This document shows, in pieces, positions 56,183 through 64,000 of a stretch of DNA of 64,000 nucleotides; the stretch's first letter is position 1; every line of letters begins with the position of its first letter. This stretch comes from Litchfieldia sinesaloumensis. Lineage in GTDB: Bacteria; Bacillota; Bacilli; Bacillales; Bacillaceae_L. Both the position numbers and the translations under genes were made by a program. Location of the stretch: contig NZ_LT732529.1 of NCBI RefSeq assembly GCF_900156865.1, forward strand, positions 2,544,460 to 2,608,459, in the 5' to 3' direction. The notes beneath the pieces were generated by a model, which worked only from the letters and a program-made list of their open reading frames with translations, did not search any database and was not told the origin of the DNA.

Positions 56183-57667
56183 CTATTCATCAATGTCTTT
56201 TTTCTGGTTCACCTTATCTTGGTTAACACGGTTTTTGTCCTGTGGACGAACGTATACTGGACGCTTTGAGAGCTGAGAAAATGGGAAACGAACAAATGCA
56301 TCTTTTAAATCCCTGAGACGCAAAGGATAAATTGGTTCTAAGTATGGTCGACCAATCGATGTTAATCGAATTAAATGTGTCAATAAAAAACAGAAACATA
56401 CAACAATTCCTAATAAGCCCCATAACTCGGCAAATAGTAGAAAGGGAAACCGAATAATTCGGATTGTGTTGCCCATTGTATAAACTGGTGTTGTAAAAGA
56501 AGCCAGTGCAGCAAGTGCTATCATAATTAAAAGAACATTACTCGTTAATCCAGCTTCAACAGATGCTGTTCCAATAACAATACCGCCTACGATACCGATT
56601 GTTTGACCAACTTTTGCAGGAAGTCTTGCCCCAGCCTCACGAAGTAGTTCAATCGTAAGTTCTAGAAAAATGGCCTCCAAGATGGGTGGTAAAGGTACCT
56701 CACGTCTTGAGATAACTAAGGTCGCCAATAAATCTCTAGGAATTAACTCATGATGATAGGTAAGAACAGCAACATATAAAGGCGTTATTAAGATTGAGAA
56801 GATAACCGCAAACAGTCGTAATATCCTAACAAAAGAAGCAATATACCAATTCATGAAATAATCTTCAAATGATGAAAAGAACTCAACAAGCGTCGTTGGT
56901 GTAATGACCGCTTGTGGAGAACCTTCAGTGATCATCACCACTTTCCCCTCAACTAAAACAGAGGCAGCTCTGTCAGGACGCTCCGTTTCTAGTAGTTGCG
57001 GAAAAGGGGAGTTCGAGTTGTCCACAATCATTTGAGAGATAAAAGAGCTATCACTTATCTGGTCATACTCAATATCCTTAATCCGTTGTAAAACGGTTTG
57101 AACATTCTCCTTATCCACAATGTCTTCTATATAAAGAACTGCTACTTTAGTTCGCGATACTTTTCCAACAGTCAATTCCTTTACTCGTAATTCAGGCACT
57201 GGCAAGCGTCTTCGTATGAGATTTATATTTGTATCAAGTGACTCTACGAAGGCCTCTTTTGGACCATTCACACTAAATTCTACTTCAGGAACACTAACTG
57301 ATCTTTTTTCAAACTTCACAGCATTAATCAGGGCACATTCATTATCATTTTTATGAAATTGAATCATGATAAAGCCTTGAAGCAACTTATCCTCAATTTC
57401 ATCTTCCTTCTTTGTAATGATAATCTCCTTATTCGGAATAATCCCTTTTAGCTCTTTAATTGAATAGACCTTTGCATATAGTAAATATGGAAGGATTCCT
57501 TCTTGTAGCATTTTTGTATCGATTATATTGCGCTGGTAACAAATCCAAAAAGGACGAATGGCTTGGCTATTAAATGCGCAAATAAAGTCTTGTGATTTGC
57601 GAAATGTTTGATAAATTCCCTCTGTTAAACGAGGTTTTTTATGTTCTTTTTTAAACCAATTTGCCAT
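56183..57667 (-). CDS. gerA: GerA-family germinant receptor subunit
   Basis: A 494-residue GerA subunit: a soluble N-terminal domain to about residue 270, four to five membrane segments, and a C-terminal cytosolic tail. VLVEGKVVMITEGSPQAVI and PLPPILEAIFLELTIELLRE are hallmark regions. It starts with ATG after AAAGGGAGGTAACT. First of the three ger genes; a sigma-G promoter is expected but I could not place one firmly. Confidence 0.95.
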   Translation of the reverse strand: MANWFKKEHKKPRLTEGIYQTFRKSQDFICAFNSQAIRPFWICYQRNIIDTKMLQEGILPYLLYAKVYSIKELKGIIPNKEIIITKKEDEIEDKLLQGFIMIQFHKNDNECALINAVKFEKRSVSVPEVEFSVNGPKEAFVESLDTNINLIRRRLPVPELRVKELTVGKVSRTKVAVLYIEDIVDKENVQTVLQRIKDIEYDQISDSSFISQMIVDNSNSPFPQLLETERPDRAASVLVEGKVVMITEGSPQAVITPTTLVEFFSSFEDYFMNWYIASFVRILRLFAVIFSILITPLYVAVLTYHHELIPRDLLATLVISRREVPLPPILEAIFLELTIELLREAGARLPAKVGQTIGIVGGIVIGTASVEAGLTSNVLLIMIALAALASFTTPVYTMGNTIRIIRFPFLLFAELWGLLGIVVCFCFLLTHLIRLTSIGRPYLEPIYPLRLRDLKDAFVRFPFSQLSKRPVYVRPQDKNRVNQDKVNQKKDIDE

Positions 57668-57870
57668 AGTTACCTCCCTTTTGCATTAACATCTATCTAA
57701 GCACTCTTTTTTCTAGTTCCACAACTTTCCCTTCTGTTAGTTATTCCTTGAAATGTATGGAATTTATGCATGGAATTTCTATCTGCCATGAAATTATTGG
57801 AATGAAATCGAAGCATGAAACAGAGTAACCAGCAGGATAATAAAGAAAAGAGTGTTTGAGGTGAGATAAA

Positions 57871-59235
57871 ATGTGGAATAGAAAAAGAATTGCTACTGTT
57901 GCATTGTTAATTGCAATTGGATTATCGCTCTTTGTTTCCTTTACTTTTTTCGATAAGGACGAAGACAAATCAAACCGAAGAACGTCTACTACTAATAACA
58001 CCATTCAATTAGGAAATGAAGAAATAAATGTACCTCCTCAAATTATGAATGTTGATTCGATTCAACTTTATAACCAGGTACAAAAACAATTAGACAATCA
58101 TGAAGAAATTGATGTCATTGACCACAATGGTAAAGACAAAAGCCATTACCACCACCATCAAGTTGTAGTTGACTTTAAGCAGCATTTAACTCCTGATGAA
58201 ATTAAGAAGATAGAAAAAGAAATTGATGGAAAGCTATTACGAAAACTTGATTCATCATATATCTTCGAATCAACTACTAAAAAGACAAATGAGTTGATAT
58301 CGTATTTTGAAAGCAACAAAAATGTGGAATTTGCTGAACCGAATTTTATTTTAATGCAAAATCAACAGCTTCCAAACGACTTCTTATATAGTGATTTCCA
58401 ATGGAATTTAAAGATGATTGATTCTGAAAAAGGCTGGGACATCACTCAAGGGTCTGAAAATGTCAAGATTGCAATTATCGATACAGGTGTCGACCTTGAC
58501 CATCCAGATTTGATTAATCGAATCGCAGGTGGTTATAACATGTTAGAGGACAATAATGTACCTGATGACGACAATGGACATGGAACTCATGTAGCTGGGA
58601 TTATCGCTTCACAAACGAATAATTATGAAGGGACTGCGGGGATTACATGGTTTAATCCAATCATGCCAATTAAGGTTATGGGGTCTGATGGATATGGTTC
58701 AACCTTTGATATAGCCCGCGGTATCATTTGGGCGACGGACCATGGTGCCGACGTCATAAACCTTTCTCTCGGAAATTACCAAGGTTCAAAACTGTTAAAA
58801 CAGGCAGTCGATTACGCATACCGTCATGACGTAGTCATGGTTGCGGCTTCTGGAAATGATAATTCGAGCCAGCCAAGCTATCCAGCAGCTTATCCAAAAG
58901 TGTTAAGTGTAGCTGCAGTAGATTTGAACGGTGATAGAGCCAACTTTTCAAATTATGGCGATTATATTGATGTGTCTGCACCAGGAGTAACTATTCCAAG
59001 TACGTATATTGATGAACAGTATGCTGCTTTATCAGGGACTTCTATGGCAGCACCACATGTTGCCGCACTTGCAGCTCTAATGCGCTCTATAAATCCTAAC
59101 CTTTCCAATAAGGAAATCATGGATATTATCAAAGGAACAAGCTTGGATTTAGGACAGGTAGGGAAAGACAGGTACTATGGAGAAGGACTAATCGATATTG
59201 TTCAAGCTCTTGAGCAAGCTGAACAAGGAAATTAA
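57871..59235 (+). CDS. Subtilisin-like (S8) serine protease
   Basis: A 454-residue S8 protease. Residues 8-26 form a membrane segment or signal, 90-160 an I9-like prodomain, and 175-450 the catalytic domain with D204 (DTGVD), H237 (GHGTHVAG), oxyanion N329 (SGND) and S391 (GTSMAAPH). No signal-peptidase site is obvious after the first segment, so it may stay membrane-anchored. It is divergent from gerA across a 200-bp gap and precedes a terminator. It could process spore or cell-wall proteins, but this is only inferred from position. Confidence 0.92.
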   Translation: MWNRKRIATVALLIAIGLSLFVSFTFFDKDEDKSNRRTSTTNNTIQLGNEEINVPPQIMNVDSIQLYNQVQKQLDNHEEIDVIDHNGKDKSHYHHHQVVVDFKQHLTPDEIKKIEKEIDGKLLRKLDSSYIFESTTKKTNELISYFESNKNVEFAEPNFILMQNQQLPNDFLYSDFQWNLKMIDSEKGWDITQGSENVKIAIIDTGVDLDHPDLINRIAGGYNMLEDNNVPDDDNGHGTHVAGIIASQTNNYEGTAGITWFNPIMPIKVMGSDGYGSTFDIARGIIWATDHGADVINLSLGNYQGSKLLKQAVDYAYRHDVVMVAASGNDNSSQPSYPAAYPKVLSVAAVDLNGDRANFSNYGDYIDVSAPGVTIPSTYIDEQYAALSGTSMAAPHVAALAALMRSINPNLSNKEIMDIIKGTSLDLGQVGKDRYYGEGLIDIVQALEQAEQGN

Positions 59236-59240
59236 CTGTA

Positions 59241-59265
59241 AAAGTGGGGTTTCCCCACTTTTTTT
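59241..59265 (+). terminator. Terminator of the S8 protease gene
   Basis: A 9-bp stem, AAAGTGGGG/CCCCACTTT, with a 3-nt loop, then a T run. Confidence 0.88.
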
Positions 59266-59345
59266 CTATTCTCATTCATATTCCAATCGTCTTTCGGAGA
59301 CGCTAAAAACGGAAGTGGCAAAAATGGAAGTTGGAGGAAATACCA

Positions 59346-61040
59346 TTGTCTCATACTGGAACTCTGAAACGTCGTGAGTATCGTCTCATCATAATTGCAC
59401 TTTTACTCATTGTCATTTTTGTTTCTCCCTATTTCATCCTTGGAGAGAATGCACATTTACGGGTTCATGACAATTTGGATTCAAATTTAGCTTGGTATCG
59501 GATTCTAGCAGAGAGCGGTCAAATGCTTGGTTCAGTAGATGCGACCATCCCCCAAATCATAAACGGTCATCTCCAAAGAGGTGCATTTGGTACAGAATTT
59601 AGCGGTATTGTTTGGCTACATGCACTTTTCCCGCCAATGATTGCCTATGGTTTAAGCCAATTCATCACACGGGTATTTGCATTTCTTGGCATGTATTTAT
59701 TATTAAAAAAGCACTTTATTACGAATCAGGAATGGGCTTGGATACGAATTGGGGTTTCATTAGCTTTTGCTCTGACACCTTTTTGGCCATCAGGGATGCT
59801 AAGTACACTTGGAATGCCACTTGCACTTTGGGCACTTCTTAATATTCGTGCAGGTGAGAGGTCGTGGGTAAACTGGTTGACACTTACGTTACTGTCTCTT
59901 TACGCTAGCATCGTTCTAGGTTTTTTCTTTTTTATCAGTGCTATGGGTATACTTTGGGTCGTTGATGTGATCCGTGGTAAGGGATGGAACCTTCGTTTTT
60001 TATCAGCTCTCATTTATTTCACATTTATTTTTATGGTTGTAGAGTACAGACTCGTGTATTCGTTTCTTTTCATGGATGAGCCGAATAGCCGTGATGAATA
60101 TTTTCATGCGCGGTTATCATTCCTTCGGGCTGTACGGTTATCTCTGAAAAATTATGTACTGGGACATAACCATGTCATGAGTGTCCATGGGTTGATCATT
60201 TTACCAGTTACGCTTTTATCCTTAAATATTGTAGTATTGAAAAAACGCTGGGAACAAGAAAAGGTCTTTATTTTCCTACATATTCTTAATGCTGTTTTGT
60301 CCATATGGTATGCTTTTTGGTTCTATAAAGGATGGATTCCGTTAACGGAGCGATTTCATTTTCTAAATACCTTTAATTTTGCAAGATACCATTTCTTACG
60401 TCCAATGGTAATTTACGTGTTATTTGCTATTTCATTAAAAATACTTTGGGAATATCGAGCTGGATGGAAACACGCATGTCTGTTTTTTTTAGCTGCACAA
60501 TTACTGTTCGTAGCCTCTTTTAATGAAGAAATTGTGTACAGAAAGAAGCCTTCTTTTCAACAGTTCTTTGCGGAAAAACAATTTGGAGATATTAAAGCAT
60601 ATATTGGTTTGCCACAGGAGAATTATCGTGTAGCAAGCATTGGTCTGCATCCCGCTATTGCACAGTTTAACGGTTTTTACACGTTGGATACCTACAATAA
60701 CTTTTATCCACTATCCTACAAATATCAATTTCGCGAAATAATAGAGAAGGAATTAGAGAAGGATCATAAACTACGAGAATATTTCGATGAATGGGGCGGA
60801 CGGTGCTACATTTTCCTAGATGAGCTCGGTAAACATTATATGTTCAAGAAAAACTCTAAAAAAGAAATAAAGAGAATGGAACTGAATATGCAGGCGTTTC
60901 ACGACATGGGCGGACGCTTTATTATCTCGTCATTGCCAATAAAAAATGCCGCTGAAAACCAGCTGATCCATGAAAAAACCTTCGATTCTTCTGAATCAGC
61001 ATGGAAGATTTATTTATATCGCGTATCAATATCTCAATAA
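59346..61040 (+). CDS. ykoS: Polytopic membrane protein YkoS-like (DUF6044), probable GT-C-type glycosyltransferase
   Basis: A 564-residue membrane protein with about 11-12 hydrophobic segments and a large C-terminal soluble domain (from about residue 395). The first outer loop reads LRVHDNLDSNLAW, with acidic residues placed as in GT-C enzymes that use polyprenyl-phosphate sugars. It is followed by a GT2 polyprenyl glycosyltransferase (YkoT) and a GtrA-type flippase, so it would be the external transferase of a three-part system. Start TTG at 59346, eight nucleotides after GGAGG. The acceptor is unknown; teichoic acid is a possibility by analogy with CsbB-YfhO. Confidence 0.8.
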   Translation: MSHTGTLKRREYRLIIIALLLIVIFVSPYFILGENAHLRVHDNLDSNLAWYRILAESGQMLGSVDATIPQIINGHLQRGAFGTEFSGIVWLHALFPPMIAYGLSQFITRVFAFLGMYLLLKKHFITNQEWAWIRIGVSLAFALTPFWPSGMLSTLGMPLALWALLNIRAGERSWVNWLTLTLLSLYASIVLGFFFFISAMGILWVVDVIRGKGWNLRFLSALIYFTFIFMVVEYRLVYSFLFMDEPNSRDEYFHARLSFLRAVRLSLKNYVLGHNHVMSVHGLIILPVTLLSLNIVVLKKRWEQEKVFIFLHILNAVLSIWYAFWFYKGWIPLTERFHFLNTFNFARYHFLRPMVIYVLFAISLKILWEYRAGWKHACLFFLAAQLLFVASFNEEIVYRKKPSFQQFFAEKQFGDIKAYIGLPQENYRVASIGLHPAIAQFNGFYTLDTYNNFYPLSYKYQFREIIEKELEKDHKLREYFDEWGGRCYIFLDELGKHYMFKKNSKKEIKRMELNMQAFHDMGGRFIISSLPIKNAAENQLIHEKTFDSSESAWKIYLYRVSISQ

Positions 61041-61122
61041 AAACAGATTTTAAAAAGGTGGATGAAAATAGTCGAAGTTCCTATATCGATGTGTCATTTT
61101 CATCGGACTGGAGGGAAACAAC

Positions 61123-62151
61123 ATGAATGCACCATTACTCACAATAGTTATCCCTTGCTACAATGAAGAAGAGGTTCTCCCGGAAACAATAAAACAACTA
61201 ACGGTTCTTCTGGACGAACTGATTAATGACCAACTCATATCTGAAAAAAGCAGACTATTATTTGTCGATGACGGAAGCAAGGATAAAACATGGTCAATCA
61301 TATACAAACATGGACTAAAAGACAACAAAATAAAAGGACTTAAGCTCGCACGAAATGCTGGTCATCAAAACGCTTTATTGGCAGGACTATTTGCAGCCAA
61401 GAACCAATCTGATTGCCTTGTATCGATTGATGCCGATTTACAAGATGACATTGCTGTGATACGGGAGTTTTTGATGCGTTTTTCTGAAGGGTTTGAGGTT
61501 GTCTATGGTGTGAGGAGAGAACGAAAGACAGATACATTTTTCAAGAAACATTCAGCCCAAGGGTTTTATAAATTGATGACATTCATGGGTGTGAACCTCG
61601 TTTATAACCATGCAGATTTCCGCCTAATGAGCAAAAGGGCTGTCGAAGCACTTGAACAATTTAACGAGAGCAATCTATTTTTACGCGGTGTTGTGCCACT
61701 AGTAGGTTTCCAATCCACCTCTGTCTATTACGACCGTAAAGAAAGGATGGCAGGGGAAACCAAATATCCATTACGCAAAATGCTCTCATTTGCCCTTGAT
61801 GGGATTACATCATTTAGCGTTACACCTATACGTCTAATATCCTTAATGGGGTTTGTATCATTCTTAGTAAGTTTTCTATTTGGGGTTTACTTTTTTTACT
61901 TAAAATTTAGTGGACAAACACAGACAGGCTGGACATCACTAATTACCTCAATCTGGTTAATCGGTGGGCTTCAACTGATTGCCTTAGGATTTATTGGGGA
62001 ATACATTGGCAAGATTTATAAGGAGACAAAAAGACGTCCTAAATTTGTGGTCGATATTGATACATTTAACCTAGGTGTCCCTGAAGATGTTGAATCCCCG
62101 AAAGAGGGTGAACATCTGGTTGATTACAACTCATTATCTAAGAGCAACTAA
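61123..62151 (+). CDS. ykoT: YkoT-like GT2 polyprenyl-phosphate glycosyltransferase
   Basis: A 342-residue GtrB/DPM1-type glycosyltransferase: N-terminal GT-A domain with IPCYNEEE, FVDDGSKDKT and the DADLQDD metal site, and two C-terminal membrane segments (about residues 240-300). It should load a sugar from its nucleotide onto undecaprenyl phosphate at the inner face. GGAGGGAAACAAC precedes the ATG. Central gene of the cluster, and it overlaps the next gene by 32 nt. Confidence 0.92.
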   Translation: MNAPLLTIVIPCYNEEEVLPETIKQLTVLLDELINDQLISEKSRLLFVDDGSKDKTWSIIYKHGLKDNKIKGLKLARNAGHQNALLAGLFAAKNQSDCLVSIDADLQDDIAVIREFLMRFSEGFEVVYGVRRERKTDTFFKKHSAQGFYKLMTFMGVNLVYNHADFRLMSKRAVEALEQFNESNLFLRGVVPLVGFQSTSVYYDRKERMAGETKYPLRKMLSFALDGITSFSVTPIRLISLMGFVSFLVSFLFGVYFFYLKFSGQTQTGWTSLITSIWLIGGLQLIALGFIGEYIGKIYKETKRRPKFVVDIDTFNLGVPEDVESPKEGEHLVDYNSLSKSN

Positions 62152-62521
62152 TTCGTTTGTCCGTTTTTTGATGGTTGGGTTCTTGAATACGTTTGTTGGT
62201 CTAACAAGTATTTTCTTTTTTCTAGAAATAGTAGGTTTATCCTATTGGCAATCAACATTTATAGGTAATTTGATTGGTGCGACTGTTAGCTACGTAATGA
62301 ATAGGCGCTTTACCTTTAGTAGCAGAGCTTCATTTAAAAGGAGTATCCCATTGTTTCTTACAGTTATTATATGCTGCTATTTTCTTTCATTTTATTTGAG
62401 TAAGACAGTCGCGGATTTCCTTTCTGAACAATTCACAAACCAAATAGCCATAATACTAGGTACAGGATTTTACACGATAACAAACTATATAGGCCAGAAA
62501 TATATTGTCTTTTCAGAGTGA
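62120..62521 (+). CDS. GtrA-family flippase
   Basis: A 133-residue four-span protein of the GtrA family. VRFLMVGFLNTFVGL and SYVMNRRFTF are family landmarks. GtrA-type proteins flip polyprenyl-phosphate sugars across the membrane. The frame opens at 62075 inside ykoT; AGAGGGTG lies nine nucleotides before the TTG at 62120-62122, giving the usual size. It is the third gene of ykoS-ykoT-gtrA, ending before a long hairpin terminator. Confidence 0.85.
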   Translation: MITTHYLRATNSFVRFLMVGFLNTFVGLTSIFFFLEIVGLSYWQSTFIGNLIGATVSYVMNRRFTFSSRASFKRSIPLFLTVIICCYFLSFYLSKTVADFLSEQFTNQIAIILGTGFYTITNYIGQKYIVFSE

Positions 62522-62573
62522 AAAAGCACTTGACTTTTTGGGTTCAAATCCTCAAAGAAGAAGTGCTTTTTTC
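62521..62573 (+). terminator. Terminator of ykoS-ykoT-gtrA
   Basis: Outer arms AAAAAGCACTT and AAGTGCTTTTTT with an inner CTTTTTG/TCAAAGAAG helix, then T residues. Confidence 0.85.
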
Positions 62574-62821
62574 ATTGGTTCACCATTAGAATTCCGCAAC
62601 ATTTCCTCTTTTCGAAACCAACCTAACAACCAACCTCATTTCGACAATTCATGCAGGAAAAATATTGGAAAAATGGACCTTTAGCCCCTTTACTAATAAC
62701 TGCTACTTTTTTACCATTATTTAGAGTGATTAATTTACCCATGGAATGCTTTTAAAATAGGCTCAATACTAAGAAAGTTTAGTACGAATTATCTTGATAA
62801 TCTATAAAGGAGTGAAGCTTT
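62574..62821. other. Intergenic stretch before the right-edge gene
   Basis: A+T-rich; no frame. It ends in the ribosome site AAAGGAGTG (62806-62814) of the next gene. A promoter is expected, but no good -10/-35 pair was found. Confidence 0.4.
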
Positions 62822-64000
62822 TTGTCACAAATATATATTAATACTACTGCGTTGAATGGAAATGTTCCGGGCTTAAGCCAATCTATTTCAAAGCTGTCAA
62901 GTATTAAATCAAATGTACATTCTCTCAAGTATAGTATCGACCCTAAAATCTCAAGCCGTACTAATATCCAAAGCAGTTTGACGCATGCTGCTAGTAGTAT
63001 GCAGAATATTGAACGTGATTTAATTCAATTAAAATCATTTATTACAGACACAATCCAAAAGTATCAATCAGCTGAAAGTAAGGTATCTCAGAAAGGTAAA
63101 CAAATTGAAGATATGATTCAAGCGTATCGCAAAAACCTACTTCCAAGTAATTTATATGAATTCTATAACAATACTTGGGGAGTTGTGGATGGACTAATTA
63201 CAGCAGGAGCATATTCAGCAAGTGCTCTACTATACCAAGCACTAGGTTTTCAATTTGAGAAAATGGATAATGGTTTGTACCGATACGTTACGGCTGACAA
63301 GACTTTCAAGAAGTTTAATATACCGACCGGTCGTGTGGTAGACTTCATTGAACGGAACAAATATCTAAATACTGTCGCACGTTTTTTAGCAAAACCATCT
63401 TCCCTATTTTTCCATAAAAATAAGTCATTATCTGACTTAATCTACAATAAATTCACGAAACAATACCCGAAAACAGTAGTAAACTACGCCAATAATGTGA
63501 AGGCCATGATGATTGGGGCATCAGATGATGGTGCTAGAGGTGTAATGAATGTTGTTAAAAATAATGCGGGGGCTATGGCAAAAAATTCTCTTCGTTTCTT
63601 AAAGGGTAATGCTGTTCTTGCCGGCGGAATTACTCTTGTAACAGAAGGTATTGGAGCAACGATCAAAATTACAGAAAACTATGCCTTATATGGTAATGAT
63701 ATTGAAAAGTTAAAAACAGAAAACGCAAAAGTTGTTGGTGATGCAGCCTATAAAACAGTCGTCAATACAGCAGCATCAACAGCTGGTGCCGTCATCCTTG
63801 GTGGAGCATTTAGCGTACTCGGCCCTGTAGGTACTGTTGTCGGCGCTAGTGTTGGAGGATTCCTCGGTAGCCTTGTTGGTGATGCCATTACAAAAAATAC
63901 ACCAAAATGGGTAACAGACACCGCTGTTAAATTTAAAGACACCATTCATAAAGGAACAGAGTTTATTGGAAAAAGTGTAGATAAAGTAAAAGAAGGATTT
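62822..64000 (+). CDS. Putative secreted effector-like protein, partial (type VII secretion-type)
   Basis: The frame is open from TTG 62822 to the window end, 393 codons without a stop, so the C-terminus is missing. AAAGGAGTG lies seven nucleotides before the TTG. There is no signal peptide. Residues 1-100 are a predicted long helical hairpin (IYINTTALNG..., SMQNIERDLIQL, YQSAESKV), like WXG100/LXG-type export domains. Residue 117-125 holds NTWGVVDGL. Residues 255-280 and 317-355 are hydrophobic and glycine-rich (GAVILGGAFSVLGPVG, GGFLGSLVGDA), a glycine-zipper pattern that could insert in membranes. I do not recognise the family; secretion by ESX/T7SS and a membrane-active or toxin role are inferences. 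Confidence 0.6.
   Translation, partial: MSQIYINTTALNGNVPGLSQSISKLSSIKSNVHSLKYSIDPKISSRTNIQSSLTHAASSMQNIERDLIQLKSFITDTIQKYQSAESKVSQKGKQIEDMIQAYRKNLLPSNLYEFYNNTWGVVDGLITAGAYSASALLYQALGFQFEKMDNGLYRYVTADKTFKKFNIPTGRVVDFIERNKYLNTVARFLAKPSSLFFHKNKSLSDLIYNKFTKQYPKTVVNYANNVKAMMIGASDDGARGVMNVVKNNAGAMAKNSLRFLKGNAVLAGGITLVTEGIGATIKITENYALYGNDIEKLKTENAKVVGDAAYKTVVNTAASTAGAVILGGAFSVLGPVGTVVGASVGGFLGSLVGDAITKNTPKWVTDTAVKFKDTIHKGTEFIGKSVDKVKEGF

Noticed and set aside
57741-58004. 87-aa frame antisense to the start of the S8 protease
   Set aside because: It overlaps the well-supported protease N-terminus and has no family likeness.

Overview
The window is a stretch of chromosome from a low-G+C, endospore-forming Bacillaceae member. 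The evidence is sporulation and germination genes (yutH, yunB, CotF-like coats, gerA-gerB-gerC, yuzL), strong AGGAGG ribosome sites, frequent TTG/GTG starts, lysine and SAM riboswitches, and gene order that, from memory, matches the B. subtilis yut/yun/suf/met/yus blocks with ger, yfi and yko genes added. I cannot assign a genus. No tRNA, rRNA, IS element, prophage or CRISPR was seen. || Layout: 0-3 kb holds small redox and Fe-S proteins (IscA/HesB type, YuzB, NADH dehydrogenase-like YutJ, YuzD, NifU-like YutI). 3-6.4 kb is the hom-thrC-thrB threonine operon. 6.5-13 kb is the yut block (a 2-hydroxyacid dehydrogenase, yutH, yutG, yutF, yutE, DUF3055, yutD, a YhcN/YlaJ lipoprotein, lipA), interrupted at 11.4 kb by a G+C-rich structured element. 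14-22.6 kb holds yunA, an NSS transporter with a 35-aa partner, a lysine-riboswitch-controlled NhaC-type carrier, yunB, yunC, yunD and yunF. 22.9-28.2 kb is sufCDSUB. 29-33.5 kb holds metNPQ and an O-acetylhomoserine sulfhydrylase, each behind its own S-box. 33.7-43.4 kb holds an MFS transporter, yusE-F-G, gcvH, yusI, the fadN-fadA-fadE beta-oxidation operon with a perfect FadR operator, and yuzL. 43.5-44.5 kb is a tandem array of about 52-bp units. 44.6-46.5 kb holds proline dehydrogenase and two spore coat genes. 46.5-51.8 kb is an iron-siderophore uptake locus (yusU, FhuF-like reductase, yusV, yfhA, yfiZ, divergent yfiY) with two Fur boxes. 52-58 kb holds an oxidoreductase, an SDR and gerABC. 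58-62.5 kb holds a subtilisin-like protease and a ykoS-ykoT-GtrA glycosylation cluster. The window ends inside a TTG-initiated gene whose product looks like a type VII secretion-type substrate. || Working logic: metabolism is wired by RNA and operators: lysine (L-box to NhaC carrier), methionine (two S-boxes), fatty acids (FadR) and iron (Fur). Spore genes are scattered among housekeeping genes. || Least explained by known genes are the 52-bp array (43.5-44.5 kb), the branched element at 11.43-11.64 kb, the hairpin element at 51.84-52.04 kb between two identical 25-bp repeats, the 12-bp hairpin over the yunB ribosome site, and the partial secreted-protein-like gene at the right edge. || Many starts below were placed by Shine-Dalgarno spacing and so are shorter than the longest possible reading frame.
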